Below, one piece after another: positions 43,853 through 53,113 of a DNA stretch of 64,000 bases. A program made the translations under genes and the position numbers. Within the stretch, counting starts at the first letter, position 1. Every line of letters begins with the position of its first letter. The DNA is from Oligoflexia bacterium. Lineage in GTDB: Bacteria > Bdellovibrionota > UBA1018. The notes under the pieces were generated by a model, which was not told the origin of the DNA, did no database searches, and saw only the letters and a program-made list of their open reading frames with translations. The stretch lies in the NCBI GenBank assembly GCA_014378465.1, contig JACMNQ010000057.1, positions 62,001-126,000 of the forward strand. Direction: 5' to 3'.

Positions 43853-43909
43853 TAGTAGGTTGTATCGGATGGCCATCCATTATAGAAATTTTATCACAGG
43901 TTCATCTCA

Positions 43910-45271
43910 ATGCCGACTAAACCCACATCGACGCGCCCGTCTAAAAAATCGAGCACTTCTCCCCTTGTAGCCAAGACTGAAGTCTCCCCGCTGGCGGCTG
44001 GAGCAGGTACCCCTTCTGGCGAACTCCCTCGAATCGCAGTCAAGGCAACCCCTGCAAAAAAGAAACGCCGCACAGCGTCTTCAGCTGTGGTTTTGCAAGT
44101 CTTGCCCGAGGTGATCGTGGAGCCGGGAACTCCTCGGACCGGCAAGGCCAGGCCCACGAAACCGGCCAAACCTGCTCCGAAGGATATCGAAATCGAAGCC
44201 GATGATTTCGAACTCGATGATGACGAGCTCTCTGAGGAACCCGAGTCGGACGACTCGGAACCGGAAGATCCCAGTGAAGAAGAAATCGAGTCCAGTCTTC
44301 CCGCGACTCGCAAGAGCCGCGGACGAGCTTCGACCGCGAAGCTCCCGGACATCGAAGGCGAAATCGCCGACTCTCAGGTCGCCGCCGTATCCCCCCGGGA
44401 CCCCCTGCGTCGCTACCTCGACGAAGTTCGCCGCTACCCTCTCCTGGAGCCCGAAGAAGAGTTTCGACTGGCCACCCGCCTCAAGGAGTCGGGGGACATG
44501 GAGGCCGCGAGAGCCCTGGTCTCGGCCAATCTTCGGCTGGTTGTGAAGATCGCGTTTGAGTACAGCAACATTTACGCAAACCTTCTGGATCTGGTTCAGG
44601 AAGGCAATATCGGCCTGATGAAGGCAGTCTCCAAATTCGACCCGACCAAGGGTGCGCGCCTGGGATATTACTCCTCCTGGTGGATTCGGTCCTACATTCT
44701 CAAGTACCTGCTCGATAACTTCCGCCTGGTCAAAGTGGGAACCACTCAAGCTCAGAAAAAGCTCTTCTATCACCTGATGCGCGAGAAGGAGCGGCTGGAA
44801 GCCCAGGGACTGCTGGCCGGGCCCAAACTTCTGGCCGAGCGACTCGACGTCAAAGAGAAGGACGTCATCGAAATGGAACAGCGCCTCTCCTCCAAGGGGT
44901 CCGAAATGTCCCTGGACGCTCCACTGGATTCAGAATCAGGCTCCTTTTCTTACATGGATCTTCTGACCGACACCGCCGAACGGGCAGACGACGCACTCGT
45001 GAGAGACCAGCTCTTGAACCTCTTGAAGGGCAAGCTCCCGGAATTCCAGAAAATCCTGAATGAAAAAGAACTGAAGATCCTTCAAGACCGCTTGCTCGCC
45101 GAGGAGCCCAAGACGCTCCAGGAAGTGGCCGACCTCTATGGTCTGACTCGAGAACGCGCGCGCCAGATCGAGACCAAGGTCATCCAGAAGCTCCGCGAGT
45201 ACCTGGAACCCCTCTTTGGAGGCGACCATGGAATCGTCGGTGGACCTGGTAGAAATCCGGCTAAGCGGTGA
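43910..45271 (+). CDS. RpoH-like sigma-70 family factor with a long acidic N-terminus
   Basis: The C-terminal ~285 residues are a sigma-70 type factor of the heat-shock group: region 2 runs from about residue 205 (NLRLVVKIAFEYSN, LLDLVQEGNIGLMKAV, YYSSWWIRSYIL) and the RpoH-box-like AQKKLFYHLM is near 281-290. Region 4, with TLQEVADLYGLTRERARQ, is near 405-425. The 160 residues before this are unlike normal sigma factors: first Lys/Pro/Ala/Ser-rich and basic (to ~90), then strongly acidic (DDELSEEPESDDSEPEDPS). It lies upstream of rpsO and pnp but with 232 bases between. Myxobacteria also carry several RpoH-like factors, so this need not be the main heat-shock sigma. I assign no symbol. Confidence 0.88.
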   Translation: MPTKPTSTRPSKKSSTSPLVAKTEVSPLAAGAGTPSGELPRIAVKATPAKKKRRTASSAVVLQVLPEVIVEPGTPRTGKARPTKPAKPAPKDIEIEADDFELDDDELSEEPESDDSEPEDPSEEEIESSLPATRKSRGRASTAKLPDIEGEIADSQVAAVSPRDPLRRYLDEVRRYPLLEPEEEFRLATRLKESGDMEAARALVSANLRLVVKIAFEYSNIYANLLDLVQEGNIGLMKAVSKFDPTKGARLGYYSSWWIRSYILKYLLDNFRLVKVGTTQAQKKLFYHLMREKERLEAQGLLAGPKLLAERLDVKEKDVIEMEQRLSSKGSEMSLDAPLDSESGSFSYMDLLTDTAERADDALVRDQLLNLLKGKLPEFQKILNEKELKILQDRLLAEEPKTLQEVADLYGLTRERARQIETKVIQKLREYLEPLFGGDHGIVGGPGRNPAKR

Positions 45272-45503
45272 AACGGTCTTTAAACCGCGGTGAACCGCAG
45301 GAAAAGACTGGACTCAAGACAACCTTTAGGCGAGAAAGTGGCCACATCACGTTAAAACGCGATCCGATGAAACCCATCCAGAGCAGGCAACCGCGGCAAG
45401 AGATGGAAAACGTCTGGGAATTAATGGCTTTACAGTGAAGTCAGCCTCATGTTAATTCCTGAGCAAAATAAAAATCAAATCAGAGAAGATTTAGGAAAGA
45501 ATC

Positions 45504-45782
45504 ATGGCAGGAAAAACCGCAATCAAAGCTAAAAAAGCTGAAATCGTCAAGAAACACGCTCGCTCCGCGACCGACACGGGGACTCCAGAAGTTCAAGTGG
45601 CTCTTCTGACGACTCACATCAACGAATTGAATGAGCATTTCCGTACCCACAAGAAAGATCACCACTCCAAGCGTGGTCTTTTGAAGATGGTCGGACAGCG
45701 CCGCCGCCTCTTGACTTACCTCAAGAGAGTCGATGCTACTCGCTACAGCAAGCTCATCGTAGCACTCGAGCTCAGAAAATAA
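45504..45782 (+). CDS. rpsO: Ribosomal protein S15
   Basis: The 92-aa product (S15 is usually 89) binds 16S rRNA in the central domain of the 30S subunit. It shows the family pattern [19 protein letters not shown], then [16 protein letters not shown] and [24 protein letters not shown] lies seven bases before the ATG. The order rpsO-pnp is the classical arrangement. The 232-base leader (45272-45503) is long enough to hold a promoter and the S15 autoregulatory fold that is known in other bacteria, although I cannot resolve a specific structure here. Confidence 0.98.
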   Translation: MAGKTAIKAKKAEIVKKHARSATDTGTPEVQVALLTTHINELNEHFRTHKKDHHSKRGLLKMVGQRRRLLTYLKRVDATRYSKLIVALELRK

Positions 45783-45947
45783 TTTCGCGTCTAAAGACTT
45801 TAAACAGTTTTGGGATGAGTCCGCTCAAGCCCTGCTCACACTGAGCGGGACTCGAGTGGACTCTCCTCTTTTGTAGACTTGCATTGATTTTCTGGTGCTC
45901 CTCCTCAAGAGAGACCTCTTAAAACTCCAAATCTCAAGGAGAGGTTT

Positions 45948-48149
45948 ATGATCCATACAGTATCTTGTGAACTCGGCGGAAAAACGATTTCCATCGAAAC
46001 AGGCAAATTAGCAAAACAGGCCGACGGTGCAGTTCTCGTCAGCTACGGCGACACCCGTGTTCTCGTCACCGCATGCTCCAACAAAGATCCGAAGCCAGGC
46101 ATCGATTTCATGCCGCTCACGATCGAATTCGCTGAAAAGTTCTACGCAGCCGGCAAAATTCCAGGCAGCTTCCCAAAACGTGAAGGTCGCCCGACCCAGG
46201 AAGCCACTCTTTCGGCTCGCCTGATCGATCGCCCTCTTCGTCCGCTTTTCCCGGAAGGTTACTACCACGACACTCAGATCGTGGCGACGATCCTCTCGAT
46301 GGATCCTGAAGCCGACATCGACGTCTGCGCGGCTCTTGGAGCTTCCGCAGCCCTCCACATCTCTGACATCCCTTTCGCCGGCCCAACCGCCGGAGTCCGC
46401 ATGGGTCGCGTGAACGGCAAATACGTCGTCTGTCCGACCTGGGCACAGATCGAAACGGGCGAAACCGACATGGAAATCATGATTGCCGGCACCAAGAATG
46501 CCATCATGATGGTTGAAGGCGGAGCACGCGAAGTCGCTGAAGCCGATGCCCTTGCCGCAATCGTTCAGGGTCACTCTGAAATCAAGAAGCTCTGCGGAAT
46601 CGTCGAAGAACTTCGCACCAAGGCCGGCAAGCCGAAGCGCGCTTTCTCCCCTGCCGTCATCGAAACCTCCATCAAGGATGCAGTCGAAAAGCACGCGAAA
46701 GCGGGCCTCGTCACTGCACTCAAGACCAAGGACAAGGGCGAGCGCTCAGACATGACCGCATCCCTTCGCAAGGCGACTGTCGAAGCCATCGTCACGGCTG
46801 ACGTCAAAGCGAAGGACGCGAACGCAGCTTCCAAGCTCGAGAAAGACGTCAAAGCGTCCTTCGAGCTCCTTCAGTACGACCTCATGCGTGAAATGATCCT
46901 CACCGACAAGGTTCGTATCGATGGTCGTAACACCACGACCGTTCGACCGATCTCCGTCGAAGCAGGTCTTCTTCCAAGAACTCACGGCAGCGCCCTGTTC
47001 ACCCGCGGTGAAACTCAGGTTCTCGCAGTCGTCACTCTCGGAACTTCCGATGACGAACAGATCGTGGACACCATGTTCCAGAACACCATGAAGAAATTCA
47101 TGCTCCATTACAACTTCGCTCCTTTCAGCGTCGGTGAAGCAGGACGCATGGGCGGCACCAGCCGACGCGAAATCGGACATGGCGCTCTTGCTGAACGCTC
47201 CATCCGCGCAATGATGCCTGCTTACGAAAAGTTCCCCTACACGGTTCGTATCGTGTGTGAAACTCTCGAGAGCAACGGCTCATCTTCGATGGGCTCCGTC
47301 TGTTCCACCTCCATGGCCCTCATGCACGCCGGCGTTCCATTTCCGAAGCCGGTTGCAGGGATCGCGATGGGATTGATCAAGGAAGGCAACCGCACTTCCG
47401 TTCTGACCGACATTCTCGGAGACGAAGATCATCTCGGCGACATGGACTTCAAGGTGGCAGGAACGGCTGATGGCATCACCGGCATCCAGATGGACATCAA
47501 GATCGAAGGCATTGACGAGTCGATCATGAAGACCGCGCTCACCCAGGCTCGTGAAGGTCGTCTTCACATCCTCGGCGAGATGGCTCACGCGATCAAGACT
47601 CCGAACGCTGAAATGTCCGCATTCGCTCCACGCATCACTTCAATCATGGTCCCTGTCGACAAGATCCGCGAAGTCATCGGCTCCGGCGGCAAGGTCGTCA
47701 AAGACATCATCGCTCAGACCGGCTGTAAAGTGGATATCAACGATGACGGACGCATCAACATCGCTTCGAATGACGGCGCAGCCGCTCAAAGAGCAATCGA
47801 CATGATCCGCAACATCATTGCAGAAGTCGAAGTGGGCGCAACCTACAAGGGCATCGTCAAGAAGATCGTCGATTTCGGCGCCTTCGTCGGCGTCATGCCG
47901 AACCAGGATGGACTCCTTCACGTTTCGGAAATTGCTCACGAGCGCGTGAACAACGTCAGCGACTTCCTCAAGGAAGGCGATGAGATCGAAGTGAAAGTCA
48001 TCGAAGTCGACAAGTCTGGAAAGATCCGTCTTTCACGCAAAGCCCTGCTGCCTCCTCCTGCTGGCGGAGCTCGCCCGAGTGGCGGTGATGGCGGCGGAGA
48101 CCGTGGTCCACGTCCACAAGGCAGCGGCGGTCCCCGCCCTCGCACTTGA
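45948..48149 (+). CDS. pnp: Polynucleotide phosphorylase
   Basis: The 733-aa protein is the phosphorolytic 3'-5' exoribonuclease PNPase. It has two RNase PH-like domains (the second with the conserved GSSSMGSVCSTSMALMHAGV), a KH domain (IREVIGSGGKVVKDI near residue 570) and an S1 domain (VEVGATYKGIVKKI, FVGVMPNQDGLLHVSEI). A Gly/Arg/Pro-rich tail of about 35 residues ends the protein and is longer than in E. coli (711 aa). The start is firm, with AAGGAGAGG before the ATG. It follows rpsO by 165 bases on the same strand and is closed by the terminator at 48201. Confidence 0.98.
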   Translation: MIHTVSCELGGKTISIETGKLAKQADGAVLVSYGDTRVLVTACSNKDPKPGIDFMPLTIEFAEKFYAAGKIPGSFPKREGRPTQEATLSARLIDRPLRPLFPEGYYHDTQIVATILSMDPEADIDVCAALGASAALHISDIPFAGPTAGVRMGRVNGKYVVCPTWAQIETGETDMEIMIAGTKNAIMMVEGGAREVAEADALAAIVQGHSEIKKLCGIVEELRTKAGKPKRAFSPAVIETSIKDAVEKHAKAGLVTALKTKDKGERSDMTASLRKATVEAIVTADVKAKDANAASKLEKDVKASFELLQYDLMREMILTDKVRIDGRNTTTVRPISVEAGLLPRTHGSALFTRGETQVLAVVTLGTSDDEQIVDTMFQNTMKKFMLHYNFAPFSVGEAGRMGGTSRREIGHGALAERSIRAMMPAYEKFPYTVRIVCETLESNGSSSMGSVCSTSMALMHAGVPFPKPVAGIAMGLIKEGNRTSVLTDILGDEDHLGDMDFKVAGTADGITGIQMDIKIEGIDESIMKTALTQAREGRLHILGEMAHAIKTPNAEMSAFAPRITSIMVPVDKIREVIGSGGKVVKDIIAQTGCKVDINDDGRINIASNDGAAAQRAIDMIRNIIAEVEVGATYKGIVKKIVDFGAFVGVMPNQDGLLHVSEIAHERVNNVSDFLKEGDEIEVKVIEVDKSGKIRLSRKALLPPPAGGARPSGGDGGGDRGPRPQGSGGPRPRT

Positions 48150-48200
48150 TCCTTCTCTGACTCCACGGTCGCCTGATTCAGGCTTCCGCTGAAAAACTTG

Positions 48201-48237
48201 AAGCCCTCGATCCGCTGGATCGGGGGCTTTTTTAACG
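48201..48237 (+). terminator. Intrinsic terminator after pnp
   Basis: AGCCCTCGATCC pairs with GGATCGGGGGCT (12 bp with one G-T pair) around a three-base loop and is followed by six T. It closes the rpsO-pnp transcript. Confidence 0.9.
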
Positions 48238-48372
48238 CATGGCCATGAGTCATTGCGCGCCAACTTCTTGCAAGACTCTCCCGCAGCAGTCGCACCGCCG
48301 CAAAACTCAGTTCGAGTTCTTTCCTTGGCAAGCGGCTTGCTTAGATCTGTATCCAAATTTCGGGAGAGCACT

Positions 48373-49308
48373 ATGCACATGTCAAAAACCTGTTTCGTCA
48401 AAAATGGCCTCACTCTGAGTCTTCTGACTACCCTGGGGCTGACCCTGGCTTTGCCGGCCCACGCCGGCAACTCTGGGGATGAAGTTGGCTCCACCGGCAC
48501 TGCGGGGACTGTGCAGACCTCCGATTCGGATTCGGTGGCCAGTGGGTCTTCGACTGCTGAAGCAGCGCCTGAGGAACTCGAAAAGCAGTCGAAACTTTCT
48601 GCCCACTACTTCGGCATTCTCTACGGCCCGGCTTTGAAAAATGGATCCAGCATTCAACCCAATGGTGCAAATCGCGAAGAGGGCAAGGACCTGCCCCTTT
48701 CTCTTCGAAACTTTGCCAGCGTCGGTTATGCGCTGAGTGACACCTGGGGAACGCAGGCGACGGCAACCTGGGATTACATCCCGGTCCGAGGCCAGGAACT
48801 CAATTTGCGCGATCCTTACGTGCGCATTTCCAATAACTCCATCTTTTCGACCGACACCCTGAATCTCTATGGCGACGTGAGGTTTCATATCCCCGTCACA
48901 ACTTTGTCGCGGGACCAGGATATACTCTCGGGCATTCAGACGCTCGCGATCATGACCTATATCCAGCCTGGCAGCCGCTGGACCTGGGCCCTTTACGGAT
49001 CTTCCCGCTACAACGTGTTCGGAAAGCATGGCCGAGGCAATGATCTTGAGCTCTATCTGGGGCCCAATTTCGCGTACCAGATCACTCCGAGCCTCGCTTT
49101 CACGACTCTCTATGAAATGAACGCGACCCACCACCTGGGCCAGGAAGCCATGGTCCTGAACAACGATGGGACGGATCTGGAGCCAGGATTTCGGTGGGAT
49201 GTGACTCCAAAAGTGAGTTTCAACCCTTATGTGAACATCTACACGGGCAACCGATTGAATTTAGACAGTACTTCCGTCGGCGCGACCTTGAGTTGGCAGC
49301 TACTCTAG
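48373..49308 (+). CDS. Predicted outer-membrane beta-barrel protein (311 aa)
   Basis: The ATG at 48373 has GGGAG six bases upstream and starts a signal peptide (LTLSLLTTLGLTLALPAHA). The mature start is low-complexity Ser/Thr/Gly/Asp (residues 35-65), then come alternating strands such as YALSDTWGTQATATWDYI, SLAFTTLYEMNATHHLG and VSFNPYVNIYTGNRLNL, ending in SVGATLSWQLL, a typical barrel C-terminus. It has no strong match to a named porin. A frame starting at 48253 would place the signal peptide deep inside the protein and is rejected. Its own promoter probably lies in the 135 bases after the pnp terminator. Confidence 0.78.
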   Translation: MHMSKTCFVKNGLTLSLLTTLGLTLALPAHAGNSGDEVGSTGTAGTVQTSDSDSVASGSSTAEAAPEELEKQSKLSAHYFGILYGPALKNGSSIQPNGANREEGKDLPLSLRNFASVGYALSDTWGTQATATWDYIPVRGQELNLRDPYVRISNNSIFSTDTLNLYGDVRFHIPVTTLSRDQDILSGIQTLAIMTYIQPGSRWTWALYGSSRYNVFGKHGRGNDLELYLGPNFAYQITPSLAFTTLYEMNATHHLGQEAMVLNNDGTDLEPGFRWDVTPKVSFNPYVNIYTGNRLNLDSTSVGATLSWQLL

Positions 49309-49435
49309 CTTATCCTTAACAAGTGGACCCCCCGTTTCAGTGCTGACTGGGCCGAATGGGCTGACGGGTCTTATCTTGTGAAAGGAATCCAGGTACCCGG
49401 ATGTTTCAGCCAGAGTGTCATCTCGAGTGTGAACG

Positions 49436-50389
49436 ATGAGCGTAGCAGAGTGGTATCTCGTTGTAGAAGGCACAAAAACCGGCCCCTACACTCCAGAACA
49501 GATCGCTGGCCTGCTTCAGGAAGGCGAGATTCTGGCGCATCATCGCGCGACTTCCGACCGCCTCAATGGAGACTCGATCTCGGTCAAAGAACTGGTGACC
49601 GCTTTTCAGAAAGCGGTTTCAGACAGCTTCAAAGCTCCCCCTCGTCCAAGTGAAATAGACAGTGCCTCGACGATCGTCCCGCCCATCCCCGAAGGCCAGG
49701 ACACCACTCAAAATCTTTTTGACGCGTTGAAGGCAGCCAAGGAAAAACAACAGGGCACACAACCCTCAAAGAACCATGCAGCCTCACTGGATGTGACTCA
49801 CGCTGCCCGCAGAGCCAATGAATTGAAGCCCCAGATCGTCCTGATCATTGTTCTGGGAGTGGCCTTTTGCGTGGCGGTTTTCGCCCTCACTCGACTCCTG
49901 AGAAGCGAAACTCCCGTAGCGGATAACAAAGCCCCGGGAGCGCCCCGATCCACTGCCCCTGTTCAAAACCGGAACACGGCACCTCAGGCGACAATGCCCC
50001 TGAATACTCCCGTTCAATCGCGAGTCCCTCCCCGAACTCTTCCTAGAAATGCAGCCCCTGCAAATCCTCGCTTTCCGCCCGGTGGCGGCGCAATTCGCCA
50101 AGGTGAAAATGACGCGCCATCGCGTGCTGCCGAAGAAGCGAGAGAACTTCGAGATCGCACCGATCGTCGCGAAGCCGAATCACGAGAGCGCGAGCATGAG
50201 CGCGACGACTTGATCCAGCCTGCGGTAAATGCTCCTTCAGTTCAGGATGAGGCCAGCGCACTTCAAAGACCCCATGTACCTGACGCAGGTCGACGCGAAC
50301 TTCCTCCGGGCGCCCCCGTTGAGCCGGGCGCTCAACAATCGGACCCCGGCACTCCTGAAGGGGTTGCGCCAGACGCGCGTACGCAATAA
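49436..50389 (+). CDS. GYF_2-domain single-pass membrane protein (317 aa)
   Basis: Residues 4-55 form a GYF_2 (DUF4339) domain: WYLVVEGTKTGPYTPEQIAG has the W...G..GP....Q pattern, a peptide- or Pro-binding module. A spacer with DTTQNLFDALKAAKEKQQ leads to one membrane segment (about 133-155, IVLIIVLGVAFCVAVFAL), after which comes a long Pro/Arg/Glu-rich low-complexity region. So the GYF domain is probably cytosolic and the tail periplasmic. Such proteins are common in myxobacteria and Bdellovibrionota, with unknown roles. It begins a run toward tmk: its stop lies 11 bases before the tmk start. Confidence 0.76.
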   Translation: MSVAEWYLVVEGTKTGPYTPEQIAGLLQEGEILAHHRATSDRLNGDSISVKELVTAFQKAVSDSFKAPPRPSEIDSASTIVPPIPEGQDTTQNLFDALKAAKEKQQGTQPSKNHAASLDVTHAARRANELKPQIVLIIVLGVAFCVAVFALTRLLRSETPVADNKAPGAPRSTAPVQNRNTAPQATMPLNTPVQSRVPPRTLPRNAAPANPRFPPGGGAIRQGENDAPSRAAEEARELRDRTDRREAESREREHERDDLIQPAVNAPSVQDEASALQRPHVPDAGRRELPPGAPVEPGAQQSDPGTPEGVAPDARTQ

Positions 50390-50400
50390 AACAGCCTCAC

Positions 50401-51075
50401 ATGAAAACGAGAGCAGCAAAAAGCGTCCGAACTTCTGGTTATTTCGTCACGTTCGAAGGGACTGAAGGCGCGGGTAAATCCACTCTCATTCAACTTCTTG
50501 AAAAGCGTCTGACCCAAGCCGGCTTTGCGGTCGCGGTGACTCGTGAACCCGGTGGCACTCCCGTGGCTGAGCAGATCAGAAAAGTGATCCTGCACCAGGA
50601 AATGGATCCCTGGACTGAACTCTTTCTCTACGAAGCGGCGCGGGCCGAACACCTCACGCATTCCGTGCTTCCGGCACTTCATGCAGGAAAGATCCTGCTC
50701 TGTGACCGCTTCACTGATTCAACCCTCGCCTATCAAGGCCAGGCGCGTGGTCTCCCCTGGAAAGTGATTCAGACTCTCAATCACACCGCCACTCGAGGGC
50801 TGAAGCCGAACCTCACGGTCCTGCTCGACATTGATCCTGCAAAAGGCCTGCTTCGCGCAAAGGATCCGAATCGGTTCGAAGCTGAAGGCGTGAAATTTCA
50901 GACGCTCGTGCGCAAAGGATTTCTGAAATCGCGCAAGGAAGATCCGAAACGCTGGATGACCGTTCACGCTGGAAAGCATTCGCCTGAAGAACTGGCAGAC
51001 GAAGTGCTTGCACGAATCCTGAAAGCCGCGCCGGCAAAAAATGCGGTCTTGAGAAAAGTGCGCTCCCGTGGCTAA
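50401..51075 (+). CDS. tmk: Thymidylate kinase
   Basis: The 224-aa enzyme phosphorylates dTMP to dTDP. The P-loop FEGTEGAGKSTLIQLL is near residue 18-33, TREPGGTPVAEQIR holds the substrate-binding arginine, and DRFTDSTLAYQGQARG is the DRY-type motif of the family; the ELFLYEAARAEH segment is also typical. The Lid part (RAKDPNRFE) follows. It overlaps the next gene, holB, by eight bases. This tmk-holB pairing is standard in bacteria. Confidence 0.96.
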   Translation: MKTRAAKSVRTSGYFVTFEGTEGAGKSTLIQLLEKRLTQAGFAVAVTREPGGTPVAEQIRKVILHQEMDPWTELFLYEAARAEHLTHSVLPALHAGKILLCDRFTDSTLAYQGQARGLPWKVIQTLNHTATRGLKPNLTVLLDIDPAKGLLRAKDPNRFEAEGVKFQTLVRKGFLKSRKEDPKRWMTVHAGKHSPEELADEVLARILKAAPAKNAVLRKVRSRG

Positions 51076-52318
51076 GAAAAAAGAAACTGCGCCGGTTCAG
51101 GCGCACTCACGCTACCTCCCGATCGCCCCCCAACTCCTGGAGCATCACGCCGATACCGTCCTCGCCGCCATGAAACAGTGGAAGGAACAGAACCGTGTGC
51201 CGCCAGTCCTGCTCATCAGTGGCCCGGCCGGAATCGGAAAGCGCGCGCTGGTGCATCACATTTCACAGTGGCTCCTCTGCGAAAGAGGCGGCTTTTATCA
51301 AGAAATGCAGAAAGAAATCGAAATCGACGCCGGACCGGCTGAAGAGGGTTTCGGCTTTGGTGCTTCCCTGTTTGGAGAAACGCCTGCTGCAGAAGGCTCA
51401 AACACTGGCCAGAAAGATGGCTCAGCCACCGGGGCACCAGGCGAATTGAAAAACCACTTTGAGCCCTGTGGAGAGTGCCCCTCCTGCCTGCGTGCCCTGA
51501 GTGGACAATGGATCAATTTCACAGAGATTGGAAATGATCAGGAAGACGAAGGCACTTCGCTCAAGATCGATCAGTTCAGGGAACTGAAATCTTCAGTGGG
51601 CTTCGGAGCCTTTGACGGCGCTTTCAAGATCATCCTGATCGCGGAGGCGGAACGCATGACGGTCCAGGCCGCGAACTCCCTTTTGAAATTGCTCGAAGAA
51701 CCCCCTCACCGCTGGATCTTCTTCCTCACGGCCGCCGATCCTTCACTGCTTCTTCCGACGATCGTGTCCCGTTGCCAGAATCTGAGAGTCAGGCCGCTCC
51801 CGCACGAAACTCTCGTCGCACTCCTCAAAAACTCCATCGACCCGCTCGTGCCGAAAGATCGTCTCGCGATCTGCGCGGACCTCGCGCAAGGCAGCCTTTC
51901 GAAGGCACTGCAACTGGCTCAGGATGAAGTGTGGGATCAACGCGACACACTCTTCAAGTTTCTGCAGACGCCTTCCGCTGAACTCAATCGCCTCGTGGAC
52001 TGGGCGGCACTTGATCCTTCGAACTTCAATCTGCTGCTGGATCAGTTTGAGCAGGTGACGGCCGATCTCATCCGCTGGAGCCTGGCTCAGGAAGGCGGCA
52101 CCGCCTCCTCCCACCGCCTCATGAATGCGGATGGCAAACGCTCGATGGAACTCCATTTCACGAACGCCGTAAGAAAACTTGGATCCATCGAGAATGCCCG
52201 CGCTTTCTGGATCGCTCGGTCCGAACGCCTCTACCAGATTCGAAAGGAGTCCCTCGCGCCACTGAACCGCAAGCTCCTCCTTCAGGACATTTTGGTGCCG
52301 TGGCTTGAGATCGGATGA
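51068..52318 (+). CDS. holB: DNA polymerase III, delta' subunit
   Basis: The 416-aa product belongs to the AAA+ clamp-loader family. It has LLISGPAGIGKRALVHH (a P-loop), a Cys-rich zinc module (CGECPSCLRAL preceded by an earlier cysteine) and the KIILIAEAERMTVQAANSLL sequence with LLKLLEEPP, characteristic of delta'. A Gly/Ser/Ala-rich insert around residues 90-125 is longer than in E. coli (334 aa). The GTG start lies inside the end of tmk. Delta' is needed to load the beta clamp. It ends nine bases before the first ATPase of the following operon. Confidence 0.93.
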   Translation: MAKKKETAPVQAHSRYLPIAPQLLEHHADTVLAAMKQWKEQNRVPPVLLISGPAGIGKRALVHHISQWLLCERGGFYQEMQKEIEIDAGPAEEGFGFGASLFGETPAAEGSNTGQKDGSATGAPGELKNHFEPCGECPSCLRALSGQWINFTEIGNDQEDEGTSLKIDQFRELKSSVGFGAFDGAFKIILIAEAERMTVQAANSLLKLLEEPPHRWIFFLTAADPSLLLPTIVSRCQNLRVRPLPHETLVALLKNSIDPLVPKDRLAICADLAQGSLSKALQLAQDEVWDQRDTLFKFLQTPSAELNRLVDWAALDPSNFNLLLDQFEQVTADLIRWSLAQEGGTASSHRLMNADGKRSMELHFTNAVRKLGSIENARAFWIARSERLYQIRKESLAPLNRKLLLQDILVPWLEIG

Positions 52319-52327
52319 GATGATCCG

Positions 52328-53113
52328 ATGATTCAAGTCCAGGGACTCGGAAAGTACTTCGCGGACGAAACTTCCCCCGTTGGAAAACGCTGGGTTTTTC
52401 AGGATGTGTCTTTCGAGGTCGCGGCCGAGCACTCCGCAGTCCTCATTGGTCCTTCGGGCGGCGGAAAAACCGTTCTCCTCAAGGTCATCGCCAGCCTGCT
52501 CCAGGCGGATTCGGGCAGTGTCAAACTCCGCAGCGAGAACATCGGCATGCTTTTCCAGAAGAACGCACTTTTTGACTCTTTCACGGTGGAGGAGAATCTT
52601 CTTTTTCCGCTCAAGGAGCGCAAAGGCATCATCGGAAAAAATGCGACCGACCGGGCCGCGCATTTTCTGAATGCCGTAGGCCTCAAAGGGACCGAAAAAC
52701 TCTATCCAGATGAAATCTCAGGCGGGATGCAGAAACGGCTCGGCATCGCACGAGCCTTGATCGTCGAGCCTCAAGTCATTCTTTATGACGAACCCACTGC
52801 GGGGCTCGACCCGATCACATCAAAAAAAATCGCGGAACTCATTCAGACCCTGCGGCAGGAAAGCGGGAGCACCCTTCTCACGGTCACCAACGATGTGCAG
52901 CGCGCGTATCAGCTGGGTGACCGCATCTACCTGCTTGCCCGGGGAAAAATTCAGGCGGGAGGAACTCCCTCTGAAATGAGGAATTCCTCTCATCCCGCGG
53001 TGAGACAATTTCTCCATGGACTTCAGGAAGGTCCATTGACCACGGAAAGCGAACGATCGCCTGGTGCTGGCTCAAGGGCTGGTGATGACTCTGGCAATGA
53101 GGCCGCTCCATGA
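52328..53113 (+). CDS. Mla-type ABC ATPase 1, lacking the switch histidine
   Basis: A 261-aa MlaF-like ATPase of a lipid (phospholipid-type) transport system. Walker A GPSGGGKT (41-48), Q-loop FQKNAL (Gln77), signature SGGMQKR (131-137) and Walker B VILYDEPTAGLDP (150-162) are intact. The switch position that is His in active ABC ATPases reads Asn188 in TVTNDV. It has an extra Ser/Gly-rich tail of about 25 residues after residue 235. It overlaps the second ATPase gene by four bases (ATGA). Together with its partner it looks like the degenerate half of an asymmetric pair. No symbol is given because the mlaF copy number is unclear. Confidence 0.9.
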   Translation: MIQVQGLGKYFADETSPVGKRWVFQDVSFEVAAEHSAVLIGPSGGGKTVLLKVIASLLQADSGSVKLRSENIGMLFQKNALFDSFTVEENLLFPLKERKGIIGKNATDRAAHFLNAVGLKGTEKLYPDEISGGMQKRLGIARALIVEPQVILYDEPTAGLDPITSKKIAELIQTLRQESGSTLLTVTNDVQRAYQLGDRIYLLARGKIQAGGTPSEMRNSSHPAVRQFLHGLQEGPLTTESERSPGAGSRAGDDSGNEAAP

